A stretch of 64,000 nucleotides of DNA from Dyella sp. ASV21 (GTDB taxonomy: Bacteria > Pseudomonadota > Gammaproteobacteria > Xanthomonadales > Rhodanobacteraceae), in assembly GCF_016428975.1 (NCBI RefSeq), contig NZ_JAELTT010000004.1, forward strand, positions 61,518 through 125,517, in the 5' to 3' direction. Each line of letters opens with the position of its first letter. The first letter of the stretch is position 1. Made by a program: the position numbers and the translations under genes. The notes beneath the pieces were generated by a model, which saw only the letters and a list, made by a program, of their open reading frames with translations, did no database searches and was not told where the DNA came from. Below are positions 45,307-54,745 of the stretch, piece by piece.

Positions 45307-45573
45307 ATGGCGGGAGCGCGTTTTCTGGTGAGCGGTCGCGTGCAGGGCGTGTTCTATCGCGCCAGCACGCGCGAGCAGGCGCTTGCGCTCGGCCTGGCCG
45401 GCTACGCGGCGAATTTGCCCGATGGCGGCGTGGAGGTCGTTGTTGTCGGTAGCGATAGCGCTATCGATGCGCTGGAGCGATGGTTGTGGGAGGGGCCGGC
45501 GGCCGCGCGGGTGGAAACCGTGGTGCGTGATGCTTGCGACGCGGGCGAACTGCAGGGCTTCCACACGCGCTGA
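45307..45573 (+). CDS. acyP: Acylphosphatase
   Basis: An 88-residue acylphosphatase. Catalytic Arg18 in SGRVQGVFYRASTR and Asn36 in GYAANLPDGGVEV show the canonical 18-residue spacing. It hydrolyses acyl phosphates such as carbamoyl phosphate and acetyl phosphate. ATG 45307 begins two bases after the preceding stop. It converges on the PAS-GGDEF-EAL gene, whose stop codon is eight bases away. Confidence 0.92.
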   Translation: MAGARFLVSGRVQGVFYRASTREQALALGLAGYAANLPDGGVEVVVVGSDSAIDALERWLWEGPAAARVETVVRDACDAGELQGFHTR

Positions 45574-45580
45574 GTATTCC

Positions 45581-48403
45581 TCAGCGCACGGCCAGCAAAG
45601 GCTCCGCCGCGTATGCCTCGGCCACAAACGGGCGGGGTACCGATAGCGCGAAGCCTTGCGCAAAGTCGATGCCAAGCCGCGCGACTTCGTAGACCAGTTC
45701 GGTGGAGCTGACGCATTCGGCGATGGTCAGCTTGCCGGTGACGTGGCCGATATTGTTGATGGCCTCGACCATGGCGAAATCGATGGGGTCTTCGATCATG
45801 TCCTTCACGAAGCTCCCTTCGATCTTCACGAAGTCCACCGGCAGGTGCTTGAGATAGGTAAACGAGGACATGCCGGCGCCGAAATCGTCCAGCGAGAACA
45901 GGCAGCCCAGGGCGCGCAACTCTTTGATGAAGGTGGTGGCGCGCGAAAGGCTGGAGATCGCCGCGGTCTCGGTGATCTCAAAGCAAATCAGCGATGGCGG
46001 AATGTCGTGTTCCGCGAACTGCTGGTGCAGGTAGACCGCAAAGCCTTCTTCGCAGATCGAGGTGCCCGAAAGATTGATTGCGCACAGGCGCGGGACGCGT
46101 TCGGGCTCATGATCGATGAGGCGCCGCAGCACGGCGAAGGTGGAGTGCACTACCCAGCGGTCGATGGATGGCATCAGGCCGTAGCGTTCAGCGGCGGGAA
46201 TGAACGCGCGCGGTGGCACCAGCGAACCATCCTCGCTGAGCATGCGCAGCAGGATTTCCACGTGACGGCGCTCGTTCGGTTGGCGCATGTCCACGATGTC
46301 CTGCGCATAGAGCCGCAGGCGTCCATCGGTGAGGGCTGCCTGGATGCGGCTCACCCAGCACATTTCCGACTGGCGCTCGGCAACTTCGCCGTTGTCCAAC
46401 TGGTTGGTCTGTACGCGATTGCGGCCTTTCTCCTTGGCGAGGTGACAGGCGGCATCGGCGGCGCCGAGGATTTCCTCGCGCCCGATTTGCTCATTGCTTA
46501 GGCAGACCAGCCCGATGCTGGCGCTGATGGTGAAACTGCGTTCGCCGAATACGAAGTGCTGGTCACCTAAGGTGGCTCGCAGGTTTTCGGCGATCTTGCG
46601 CGCGGCATCGGCAGGGCAGTCTTCCAGCAGTATGACGAACTCATCGCCGCCCAGGCGCGCCACCGCATCGGTGGAGCGCACCTGGTGCGTGAACAGATGG
46701 GCGACCTGCCGCAGCAGTTCGTCGCCGGCGGCGTGGCTGCAGGTGTCGTTGACCACTTTGAATTGGTCCAGGTCCAGATACAGCACGGCGAAAGGCGGCC
46801 CGCCGGATCGCATGGCGCGAGTCGAGAGGCCCAGTCGTCGCTCGAACTCACGCCGGTTGATCAGGCCGGTCAGCCCATCGTGGCTTGCCTGATAGGCGAG
46901 TTGTGCGGCGTGCTCGCGGTCACTGCTGACGTCGCGGATCACCAGCACGATGCCATCCATGTGTCCTTGGCGATCGCGGATCGGCGTAACGGTAAGGTCC
47001 ACCCCAATGGTGCGGCCATCCGCCTGGGCGAGCTCGAGTCGGTCTTTCGAACTCCAGCTGTTACGACCACGCCATACCTGTCGTATCGGGTCGGTAATCG
47101 GCTGGCCGGTGGCTTCCGAGACAAAGCAGCAGATCGACGACACCGCGCGTCCACGGGCGTCCTCCAGGCTGCACTGCGCGAGGCGTTCGGCGCTGGGGTT
47201 AAGGTATTGAACGCGGCCGTGGGCATCGGTGGTGATGACGGCATCGCCGATCGATTGCAGGGTGACTTCCGCCCGCTCCTTGGCGGCGAACAACATGACT
47301 TCGGCACGGCGTTGTTCGGTGATTTCGGTCAGCGAGCCGGCGGTGCGCAAGGCGACGCCCTGGGGATCGCGCACCGATGTGCCCCGCGCACGGAACCAGC
47401 GCGACCCGCCATCAACCTGGGGCACACGAAATTCCAGATCGAGCGATTGGCCGTGACGCACATGCGCCACGACGGCGCGCTTGGCGCAGTGGCGATCGAT
47501 AGGATGCAGGCGTCGGAATATCGAGGGGCCGCGGGCATCTTCATTGCCACTCAGTCCGAGCATCTGGCGCAAGCGTGGCGAAAGGTAGATATGGCCGCTA
47601 CGGCGGTCCCAATCCCACAGTCCATCGCTGCTGCCGGCCACCGCCAACTGGAAGCGATCCTCGCTGGCGCGCAGGGCGCGTTCGACTTGGATGTGGTCGC
47701 GCAGCAGGCGGCGGGCACGCCGTACCGCACCCAGTGCCAATACCGCGCCAATCAGGCAAAGGCATACGCGCAGCAAGTCGGTGGTATCGCTGGATGCCTG
47801 CCCCAGCGCGGCGGAAAACGCATTCTCAAGCGGGGTTAGACGTTCATCCAGGTCGCGCAGTTGCGCGCGGTAGCGATTGCTGGAGGGCGCGTCGTGTTCG
47901 CCGAGCGTCGCGCGGGCGTGGATCTGTTCGCCCAGCGCCATGGTCTGGTCGATCAACTCATCCCCTTGTTGCCAGATCGCGATGGCGCGGGCAATTGGCG
48001 GTACGGCATGGAAGTAGCGATAGAGGCGCGCCATGCCCGGTACATCCGCGTGATCGATGCCGCCGGCGACGAATTCGCGTTCGACGATCGCCATGTCCGG
48101 GTTGGGTTTGTCGAGTTCCAGGCGGGCGTTCCGATCGCCCTGGGTCACGGCAATGGCCTGACGGAACTGCTGGTACTCCGATTCGGAGGCATCGGTGAGG
48201 TAGCGCTCGAGATGCGCCGTGGCAATTTTCTGGCCCTTGGACCAGTGGCTTTCGCCGCCAACAAAACCCCTGGCCGCGGACAGAATGTCGAGGCTGACAA
48301 CGCATAAGCCGATCATCACCGCAACAACCAAGACGAACGGAAGCACGATCTCAGTTGTCTGTTCATCCCTGTGCGGCACAGCCTCCCGGCTATGTCCAGC
48401 CAT
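45581..48403 (-). CDS. Membrane PAS-GGDEF-EAL protein (bifunctional c-di-GMP enzyme)
   Basis: A 940-residue protein. An N-terminal TM (about 20-40), a periplasmic sensor (about 45-210) and a second TM (about 215-232) are followed by two PAS domains (about 245-370, 380-500), a GGDEF and an EAL domain. The GGDEF is intact at 585-589, with an I-site RSTD five residues before it. In EAL the catalytic Glu occurs in HVEILLRM, with INLSG, FEITET, LDDFGAGMSSF and KIEGSF retained; AECVSS replaces AEGVE, so phosphodiesterase activity is likely but not certain. A sigma-28-like promoter lies at 48444-48470. Confidence 0.93.
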   Translation of the reverse strand: MAGHSREAVPHRDEQTTEIVLPFVLVVAVMIGLCVVSLDILSAARGFVGGESHWSKGQKIATAHLERYLTDASESEYQQFRQAIAVTQGDRNARLELDKPNPDMAIVEREFVAGGIDHADVPGMARLYRYFHAVPPIARAIAIWQQGDELIDQTMALGEQIHARATLGEHDAPSSNRYRAQLRDLDERLTPLENAFSAALGQASSDTTDLLRVCLCLIGAVLALGAVRRARRLLRDHIQVERALRASEDRFQLAVAGSSDGLWDWDRRSGHIYLSPRLRQMLGLSGNEDARGPSIFRRLHPIDRHCAKRAVVAHVRHGQSLDLEFRVPQVDGGSRWFRARGTSVRDPQGVALRTAGSLTEITEQRRAEVMLFAAKERAEVTLQSIGDAVITTDAHGRVQYLNPSAERLAQCSLEDARGRAVSSICCFVSEATGQPITDPIRQVWRGRNSWSSKDRLELAQADGRTIGVDLTVTPIRDRQGHMDGIVLVIRDVSSDREHAAQLAYQASHDGLTGLINRREFERRLGLSTRAMRSGGPPFAVLYLDLDQFKVVNDTCSHAAGDELLRQVAHLFTHQVRSTDAVARLGGDEFVILLEDCPADAARKIAENLRATLGDQHFVFGERSFTISASIGLVCLSNEQIGREEILGAADAACHLAKEKGRNRVQTNQLDNGEVAERQSEMCWVSRIQAALTDGRLRLYAQDIVDMRQPNERRHVEILLRMLSEDGSLVPPRAFIPAAERYGLMPSIDRWVVHSTFAVLRRLIDHEPERVPRLCAINLSGTSICEEGFAVYLHQQFAEHDIPPSLICFEITETAAISSLSRATTFIKELRALGCLFSLDDFGAGMSSFTYLKHLPVDFVKIEGSFVKDMIEDPIDFAMVEAINNIGHVTGKLTIAECVSSTELVYEVARLGIDFAQGFALSVPRPFVAEAYAAEPLLAVR

Positions 48404-48443
48404 GACACGCCCCCTGTGCGGTCTGGGAATACAGGTTATGTCT

Positions 48444-48470
48444 GTATCGGCCAGGATGGCCCGAGCTTAA
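48444..48470 (-). promoter_or_regulatory. Sigma-28-like promoter of the PAS-GGDEF-EAL gene
   Basis: On the minus strand TTAAGCTC (48470-48463), an exact 11-base spacer, then GCCGATAC (48451-48444). The gene starts about 40 bases downstream at 48403. Confidence 0.7.
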
Positions 48471-48703
48471 GTACAGCGGTACTACTGGGTACGGCGGTAC
48501 GGCGCTTGTGGCGGGCCGAGTGTGCGCGTCTCCATGGCGGCGGTCTAGATCCCCGTGCATGTTTTCACGCGGCCTGCACAAAGATCACGAAAGCTCGCGC
48601 AGGTGACGGTGGTCGTGGGCTGTCGATTCGCGCCGTGCCTGTACGTCGAAAGGACGAAGGTACAAGGCGATCTACTCATCGCATGGTTTGGAGAAATGTA
48701 TCC

Positions 48704-49204
48704 ATGTCCCGTCGCTTTCAGCGCATCACTCCGTTTTTGTGGTTCGACGATCAGGCCGAGGAGGCGGTGAATTTCTACGTGTCCATCTTCGAGAACGCGC
48801 GCGTCCTGGCGACTACGCGTTACACGCGCGAGAGCGCCGACGCATCGGGCCGCCCGGAAGGCTCGGTAATGACGGTGGACTTTGAGCTGGATGGCCAGTC
48901 GTTCGCGGCGCTCAACGGTGGCCCGATGTTCCGCTTCAGCGAAGCGGTGTCGCTGGTAATCAACTGCCGGTCACAGCATGAGGTCGACTACTACTGGACT
49001 CGACTGCTCGATGGCGCCGCCGTGAAAACCGGTCAATGCGGATGGTTGAAGGATCGCTATGGCCTCTCCTGGCAGGTGGTGCCCGAGGAGATGATTGCCA
49101 TGCTGAAGGATGCCGACGCAGCCAAGGTCGCCCGCGTCACCGCGGCCATCATGCACATGCAGAAGCTGGATCTGGCCGTGTTGCGCCGGGCTGCCGCAGG
49201 CTGA
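48704..49204 (+). CDS. VOC-family protein (PhnB/YjdN-like)
   Basis: A 166-residue vicinal-oxygen-chelate protein with ITPFLWFDDQAEEAVNFYVSIF, FELDGQSFAALNGGP and GQCGWLKDRYGLSWQVVPEEM. This branch is often mislabelled 3-demethylubiquinone-9 3-methyltransferase but has no methyltransferase fold. Its enzymatic activity is unknown; relatives may bind antibiotics or lipophilic compounds. ATG 48704 has GGAG eleven bases upstream. It is a single gene in the 300-bp divergent interval shared with the PAS-GGDEF-EAL gene. Confidence 0.88.
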   Translation: MSRRFQRITPFLWFDDQAEEAVNFYVSIFENARVLATTRYTRESADASGRPEGSVMTVDFELDGQSFAALNGGPMFRFSEAVSLVINCRSQHEVDYYWTRLLDGAAVKTGQCGWLKDRYGLSWQVVPEEMIAMLKDADAAKVARVTAAIMHMQKLDLAVLRRAAAG

Positions 49205-49207
49205 TGC

Positions 49208-49993
49208 TCAGTCACTGCCACACGTGTCGGGAACCCACAGCGCCTTGCTCGTCACGTGCTCGGTCTTGGGTTTGCCTTTGAGCTTGGGCAGCTTGGGTTC
49301 GGGAATGGTTTCGTCGTGGCGCGGCACCTGTTCGAGCAGGTGCCGGATCAGGTTGATGCGGCCCTGTTTCTGATTGTTGTAATCCACCACGAACCACGGT
49401 GCGTGCGGGCGATGGGTGCGTTCGATCATCAGGTCGCGCAGGTGGCCGATCTCAGCATATTTTTCGCGGGAGGCCAGGTCGTTGGGCGAGAGTTTCCAGC
49501 GCTTGAGCGGGTCCTTGGCACGTTCGGCGAAGCGTTCTTCCTGCGCCTCCTGATCCACGGCCAGCCAATACTTGAGCAGGATGATGCCATCGTCGGTGAG
49601 CAGCTTCTCAAACGCGGGCACTGCGTTCATAAAGGCTTTGTATTGCGCCTTGGTGCAAAAGCCCATGGCGGGTTCGACCACCGCGCGGTTGTACCAGCTG
49701 CGGTCGAACAACACGATTTCACCCGCGCTGGGGAGGTGTTGCACATAGCGCTGGAAGTACCACTGGGTGGCTTCGGTTTCATCGGGCTTGGGCAGCGAGG
49801 CGATGTGGTAGCCGCGCGTATCCATCGACTCGGTGATGGCCTTGATGGTGCCGCCCTTGCCAGCCGCGTCGCGACCTTCGAACAACACCACCAATCGATG
49901 GCCGCTGCGTCGCAGCCATCGATTGAGCCCGGCCAATTCCAGTTGAAGTGCCGCCATCTCGCGGCGGTAGGTCTTGTCCTTGAGCTTGGCCAT
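49208..49993 (-). CDS. ppk2: Polyphosphate kinase 2 (PPK2)
   Basis: A 261-residue PPK2 of the one-domain type. Walker A lies in LVVLFEGRDAAGKGGTIKAI, Walker B in GEIVLFDRSWYNRAVVEPAMGF, and the lid-like segment contains REKYAEIGHLRDLMIERTHRPHAPWFVVD. It phosphorylates nucleoside mono- or diphosphates using polyphosphate. ATG 49993 follows AGGGAG; a TTG two codons earlier (49999) is less likely. Its stop lies four bases from the VOC stop, so the genes converge tightly. Confidence 0.93.
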   Translation of the reverse strand: MAKLKDKTYRREMAALQLELAGLNRWLRRSGHRLVVLFEGRDAAGKGGTIKAITESMDTRGYHIASLPKPDETEATQWYFQRYVQHLPSAGEIVLFDRSWYNRAVVEPAMGFCTKAQYKAFMNAVPAFEKLLTDDGIILLKYWLAVDQEAQEERFAERAKDPLKRWKLSPNDLASREKYAEIGHLRDLMIERTHRPHAPWFVVDYNNQKQGRINLIRHLLEQVPRHDETIPEPKLPKLKGKPKTEHVTSKALWVPDTCGSD

Positions 49994-50026
49994 ATGCAAA
50001 GGCTCCCTGAGGGTGAATGTCCAGCG

Positions 50027-52129
50027 CTAGATGTCGAGGTCCACCGGCTTGCGGCCGATGCGGTAGCGCGCGCTCATCGCCTGCACGGCGCGGCGGAAAT
50101 CGACGGCGAAATCCCGCATATCGAACAGCGAGCTATGTGTACGTTGCTGCGCGAGATGCTGACGCAGCGTGATGAGCGCATCGCGGTCGTTGCCCAGTTG
50201 GGTGGCCATGGCGATGAAGGTTTCCTCATCCTCGCAGGCCAGCTCGGGGAGGCCCAGTTCCATCAGCAGGCTGGTCGCCACGCGGCCGGCGAAGGTGCGG
50301 CCGGTGCAGGTAAGCACCGGGCAGCCGGCCCACAGCGCGTCCGAGGCGGTGGTGTGGGCGTTGTAGGGCAGGGTGTCCAGGAACAGGTCGGCGTGCACGT
50401 AACGCGAGAGGTACTCGGCGTGCGGCAGATGCGGCTGGAACACCAGCCGTTCGGGCGCAACACCGGCCGCGACGGCGGCGGCACGCAGGCGATCATCGGT
50501 GCCGTCCGGTCCGCTCAGCAGCCACAGCACGCTGCCAGGCACTTGCTGCAGGATGACCATGAAGCGGGCGAACGCGGTCGGATTCAATTTGTAGCTGTTG
50601 TTGAAGCAAACGAACACCATGCCTTGCTCAGGCAGGCCACATTCGGCGCGCGAGGGGGGCTGCGCTACCACGCGGGTGTTGTCGTTGGGCTGGTAGCAGC
50701 GGGCCAGGCGCAGGAGTTTTTCGCTCATATAGGGGCGCAGGCTGTCCGGCACCACGGAGGCGTCGGCCAGCAGGTAGTCCATCCACGGGGCGCCGGTGCT
50801 ACCGGGATAGGCCAGCCAGTTCACCTGCACAGGGGCCGGTCGCAGGGCAAACACTTCGGCATTGTCGCGACCGGAATAGCCGTTGAGATCGAACAGCACT
50901 TCGATGCCTACTTCATGGATGCGCTGCGCTATCTGTGCCGGCCGCAGGGCCGACACATCGTGCAGGGTGCCGGCCGCCGCGAGGCGGCGGCGGAGGGTGC
51001 CGCCGTCGTCGGGTGTGGTGGCGAACAGGTGCAGTTCCAGGTCGTCGTCGGTCAGCGCTTCGAGCATGGCCACGACCAGCAGGCCGGTAGCGTGCTCGTT
51101 GAAGCCATCGGCCACCAGGCCCACGCGGATCGCGGCGTCGGGCATGGGTTTGGCATGCGTGAAGGCCAGTTGCTTGCGCAATGCGGCAGTCTGGCGTTCG
51201 ATCGAGGCCGCGTAGGTGCTGGCGCAGCGCAACAGAAGCGCGGCGTCGACGTCCTCGGACAACATGACGAACGGGCTGACCAGGCTGTGTCCGTCGTCGG
51301 CGAGCTCACGGGCCTTGGCGCTGAGTTCGTCCAGGCCGCGCCAGTCGCAGAGCTTGCGGCGTACGAATAACAGCTGAGCCACGGTCGGGCCGTCATCCGG
51401 CGCCAGCCGACGCGCCCGTTCATAGGCATCGGCTGCGGCGGCGAACTGTTCGTGGTCTTCCAGGGCCTGACCCACGGCAAACGGATGCATGGGATTGTTG
51501 GGTGCCATGCGCTCGGCGGCCTGCCAGGCCTGGATGGCTTCGGCGGGGCGGTGCTGGCCCATGCGAATGCGGCCGCGCAAGGCATAGGCGGCGTCAAAGC
51601 GCGCATGCAGGCCGAGGGCTTCGTCCACTTGCGTGCTGGCTTGATCGTAGTGCCCCAGTTCCAGCTCGGCCGCGGCAAGATTGAGGCGCAGCCCAGGGTG
51701 CTCGGGTGCGCCATGGGTAGCCATGGCATAGGACTCGCGCGCGTTCGGGTAGCGGCCGGCGGCCATCAGCGCGTTGCCCAGGATCAGCAGCACGGCCGGA
51801 TGGCCTGGCGCCATGCGCAGGGCGGCGCGCAATCGCTCGATGGCGTTGTCCACGTCGCCGCGGGCCAGCATCACGCTGCCCAGATTGCATTGCACTTCGA
51901 CGCTTTGCGGAGCCAGCGTGGCAGCGCGTTCGAGGGCGGCGCCGGCGTCGTCGTAGCGTTCCAGTTGCAGTAGCGCGATGCCGTGCAGGCGCGCCAGCTC
52001 GGGATCGTGGGGATACAGCGCGCAGGCGCGCTCGGCCTGCGCCTCGGCGCGCGCGACGTCGCCGCGCTCCAATTGTTCAACGATGTGCTGAGCGAACAGC
52101 TGCGGGGAGGGGGAGGAGGAATTCGTCAT
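50027..52129 (-). CDS. TPR-containing SPINDLY/O-GlcNAc-transferase-like glycosyltransferase
   Basis: A 700-residue protein. About residues 14-270 form tetratricopeptide repeats (for example YDDAGAALERAATLAPQSVEVQCNLG, YDQASTQVDEALGLHARFDAAYALRGRI). The C-terminal GT41-type domain has His346 in GFNEHATG, GYSGRDNAEVFALRPAPVQVNWLAYPGSTG and Lys514 in FNNSYKLNP. DTLPYNAHTTASDALWAGCPV follows. These match active-site residues of human and Xanthomonas OGT. In bacteria such enzymes often modify flagellin or adhesins, tying it loosely to the flagellar region. ATG 52129 fits. Confidence 0.9.
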   Translation of the reverse strand: MTNSSSPSPQLFAQHIVEQLERGDVARAEAQAERACALYPHDPELARLHGIALLQLERYDDAGAALERAATLAPQSVEVQCNLGSVMLARGDVDNAIERLRAALRMAPGHPAVLLILGNALMAAGRYPNARESYAMATHGAPEHPGLRLNLAAAELELGHYDQASTQVDEALGLHARFDAAYALRGRIRMGQHRPAEAIQAWQAAERMAPNNPMHPFAVGQALEDHEQFAAAADAYERARRLAPDDGPTVAQLLFVRRKLCDWRGLDELSAKARELADDGHSLVSPFVMLSEDVDAALLLRCASTYAASIERQTAALRKQLAFTHAKPMPDAAIRVGLVADGFNEHATGLLVVAMLEALTDDDLELHLFATTPDDGGTLRRRLAAAGTLHDVSALRPAQIAQRIHEVGIEVLFDLNGYSGRDNAEVFALRPAPVQVNWLAYPGSTGAPWMDYLLADASVVPDSLRPYMSEKLLRLARCYQPNDNTRVVAQPPSRAECGLPEQGMVFVCFNNSYKLNPTAFARFMVILQQVPGSVLWLLSGPDGTDDRLRAAAVAAGVAPERLVFQPHLPHAEYLSRYVHADLFLDTLPYNAHTTASDALWAGCPVLTCTGRTFAGRVATSLLMELGLPELACEDEETFIAMATQLGNDRDALITLRQHLAQQRTHSSLFDMRDFAVDFRRAVQAMSARYRIGRKPVDLDI

Positions 52130-52201
52130 CCGCGCAAACTAGCGCAGCGCGGCGGTGGCTGCCAATCCGAACACCCTCGCCGCAGGATGCTGCGACAGCC
52201 C

Positions 52202-53281
52202 CTAGCCGGCGGTGAGGGCCTTCAGTTCGTCGGCCTGGTTTTCGCGCGTAAGGGTATCTACCAGCTCATCAAGGTCGCCCTGGAGCACCTCGGTGAGGCG
52301 ATACAGGGTGAGGTTGACCCGGTGGTCGGTGATGCGTCCCTGGGGAAAGTTATAGGTGCGGATGCGCTGGCTGCGGTCACCCGAGCCCACTTGTAGACGG
52401 CGCGATTCGGCCTGGACGGCGGCCTGCTTGCTGCGTTCGTCATCGAGCAGGCGTGCCTTGAGCAGGCTCAGCGCGCGAGCGCGGTTCTTGTGCTGGCTGC
52501 GCTCATCCTGGCACTCCACCACGATGCCGGTGGGCAAGTGGGTGATGCGGATGGCCGAGTCGGTCTTGTTGACGTGCTGGCCGCCAGCGCCGGAGGCGCG
52601 AAAGGTGTCGGTCTTGAGATCGGCAGGATTGATCTCGATGTCGTCGATCTCGTCCATTTCCGGAAGGATGGCCACCGTCGCTGCCGAGGTGTGGATGCGC
52701 CCTTGCGATTCGGTTTCCGGCACCCGCTGTACGCGATGCGTGCCCGATTCAAATTTCAGTCGCGAATACGCGCCCTTGCCTTCAATGCGGGCGACGATTT
52801 CCTTGTAGCCGCCATGTTCGCCGGGGTTCTCGCTGAGCACCTCCACGTGCCAGCGGCGGCGTTCGGCATGGCGCGTATACATGCGAAAGAGGTCACCGGC
52901 GAAAATGGCGGCCTCATCCCCGCCCGTGCCTGCGCGTACTTCCAGAAACAGGTTGGCCTCGTCGCGCGGATCCTTGGGCAGCAGCAGGATCTGCAGCTCA
53001 TCATCCAGCGTCTGCAGGCGCTGTTCGAGCCGGGCGATATCGTCCTGCGCCATGTCGCGCAGCTCAGGGTCATCCAGCATGGCGCGGGTTTCGCCAAGTT
53101 CGCGCTCGGCTTCGTCGCGCTCGCGCAGCGATAGGCTCAGCGGCTCCAGTTGCGCGTACTCGCGCGACAGCTCGCGAAAGCGAGTGTTGTCGGCGAGAAC
53201 GTCGGGCTGGGCGAGCAGCAGGCTGATCTCCTCGTGGCGTTCGGCGAGGGATTCGAGCTTGCGGCGGATTGATGGGGTCAT
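52202..53281 (-). CDS. prfA: Peptide chain release factor 1
   Basis: A 359-residue RF1. The catalytic GGQ is at 233-235 in [23 protein letters not shown], and the stop-codon-reading domain holds the PxT-type segment [15 protein letters not shown]. It reads UAA and UAG at the ribosome. It is 80 bp downstream of hemA on the same strand; the hemA-prfA pair is conserved in gammaproteobacteria. prmC is not adjacent. Confidence 0.98.
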   Translation of the reverse strand: MTPSIRRKLESLAERHEEISLLLAQPDVLADNTRFRELSREYAQLEPLSLSLRERDEAERELGETRAMLDDPELRDMAQDDIARLEQRLQTLDDELQILLLPKDPRDEANLFLEVRAGTGGDEAAIFAGDLFRMYTRHAERRRWHVEVLSENPGEHGGYKEIVARIEGKGAYSRLKFESGTHRVQRVPETESQGRIHTSAATVAILPEMDEIDDIEINPADLKTDTFRASGAGGQHVNKTDSAIRITHLPTGIVVECQDERSQHKNRARALSLLKARLLDDERSKQAAVQAESRRLQVGSGDRSQRIRTYNFPQGRITDHRVNLTLYRLTEVLQGDLDELVDTLTRENQADELKALTAG

Positions 53282-53361
53282 GAGCGAGGAGTGAGTCAGT
53301 AAGAAGAGTCAGCAGTGAGGCGGCGCGGAGTGGCGCGCGCGGGCATTCTTTACTTTCCTCG

Positions 53362-54636
53362 CTACTCTTCGCTCACTTCGGGCTTTTCGGAAAGCCCATA
53401 CAGGCGGCCGGCGGCATGCAGTAGATCCATGTCGCCGCTCAACGCCGCTTCGCGCAGTCGCGCGCTGGGGTGGTGCAGCAGTTTGTTGGTGAGCGTGTTG
53501 GCAAGAAAGGTCAGCGCCTCGTCCGGCGACTTGCCCCGCGCCAGCATGGCGCGCGCCTTGTCCAGTACCTCATCGCGGTATAGCTCGGCGTGCTGGCGCA
53601 TGTCCACGGCCGGGTTGCGCGTGGTCAACGCACGGCGCCAGGCCATATAGCGCTCGACCTGCAGGTCGATGATGGCGTCCGCCTCGCGGGCGGCGGCCTC
53701 GCGCGAACGGCGGTTGTCATCGATTACCTGGCGCAGGTCATCGATGCCGTAGAGAAAGATGTCATGCAGCTCGCCCACCGACGGCTCGATATCGCGCGGT
53801 ACGGCGATGTCCACCATGAACATGGGCTTGCGCCGACGCGCGGCAATGGCTCTCTCCACCATCGTGTGGGTCACGATAGGTTGGCGTGCGGCGGTCGAGC
53901 TGATCACGATGTCCGCCTCGGCCAGGTGCTGGGGCAGGTCGCTCAGCGCAATCGCATAGCCGCTGTGGCGGCTGGCCAGCTCCTGGGCGTTCTCCAGGGT
54001 GCGGTTGGCGACGATCAGGCGTCGAACCTGCTTATCGGCCAGGTGGCGCGCCGCCAGCTCGATGGTGTCGCCGGCACCGATCAGCAGCACACAGGCATCG
54101 CGCAGATCGGTGAAGACCTGCTCGGCCAGGCGCACGGCCGTAAAGGCCACCGAGACGGTGTGGGCACCGATGCGGGTGTCGGTGCGTACGCGCTTGGCCA
54201 CCGCGAAAGTGTGCTGCAGCAGGCGCTCCATCGGCGCGCGCAGGGCCTGTGCATCGCGGGCCTGTTGGTAGGCATCCTTCACCTGTCCCAGGATCTGCGG
54301 TTCGCCGAGCACCATGGAGTCCAAGCCGGTGGCGACGCGGAACATATGGCGCACCGCGGCGTCTTCATCGTGTCGATACAGGAACTCGTCGAGTCTTCCC
54401 GGGGTCAGCTGATGATGTCGGCTGAGCCAATCCTGCGGTACACCCTCAGCCCCCGCCGAGACGCTGACATAGAGCTCGGTACGGTTGCAGGTGGAAAGAA
54501 TCATCGCTTCTTCCACGCCGGGTTCGCGGCTCAGGGCCTGCAAGGCTGCGCTGGCGGAGTCCGCGTCAAACGCCACTTGCTCACGCAGATGGATCGGTGC
54601 GGTGAGGTGATTGAGCCCTAGGGCGATCAGCGTCAT
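53362..54636 (-). CDS. hemA: Glutamyl-tRNA reductase
   Basis: A 424-residue HemA. The N-terminal catalytic domain has Cys50 in ILSTCNRTELY; ACVLLIGAGDTIELAARHLADKQVR is the NADPH fold and VFMVDIAVPRDIEPSVGELHDIFLYGIDDL-type signature appears near 270. It reduces glutamyl-tRNA(Glu), the first committed step of tetrapyrrole synthesis. Diverges from the TPR lipoprotein gene over a 109-bp interval. Confidence 0.97.
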   Translation of the reverse strand: MTLIALGLNHLTAPIHLREQVAFDADSASAALQALSREPGVEEAMILSTCNRTELYVSVSAGAEGVPQDWLSRHHQLTPGRLDEFLYRHDEDAAVRHMFRVATGLDSMVLGEPQILGQVKDAYQQARDAQALRAPMERLLQHTFAVAKRVRTDTRIGAHTVSVAFTAVRLAEQVFTDLRDACVLLIGAGDTIELAARHLADKQVRRLIVANRTLENAQELASRHSGYAIALSDLPQHLAEADIVISSTAARQPIVTHTMVERAIAARRRKPMFMVDIAVPRDIEPSVGELHDIFLYGIDDLRQVIDDNRRSREAAAREADAIIDLQVERYMAWRRALTTRNPAVDMRQHAELYRDEVLDKARAMLARGKSPDEALTFLANTLTNKLLHHPSARLREAALSGDMDLLHAAGRLYGLSEKPEVSEE

Positions 54637-54745
54637 GGTGTGTGGCGATTGGAGGCGGGAAGCATGCGGCGGCGTAAACTAGGCTTTAGCACCGGCCGTT
54701 TTAGAGTGGACAGCGGCCAACACAGACGGATGAGCGGAGAATAGT

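Noticed and set aside
49256..51370. A 704-codon plus-strand frame through ppk2 and the OGT-like gene
   Set aside because: It spans two well-defined minus-strand genes including their intergenic gap, and its translation has no family signature.
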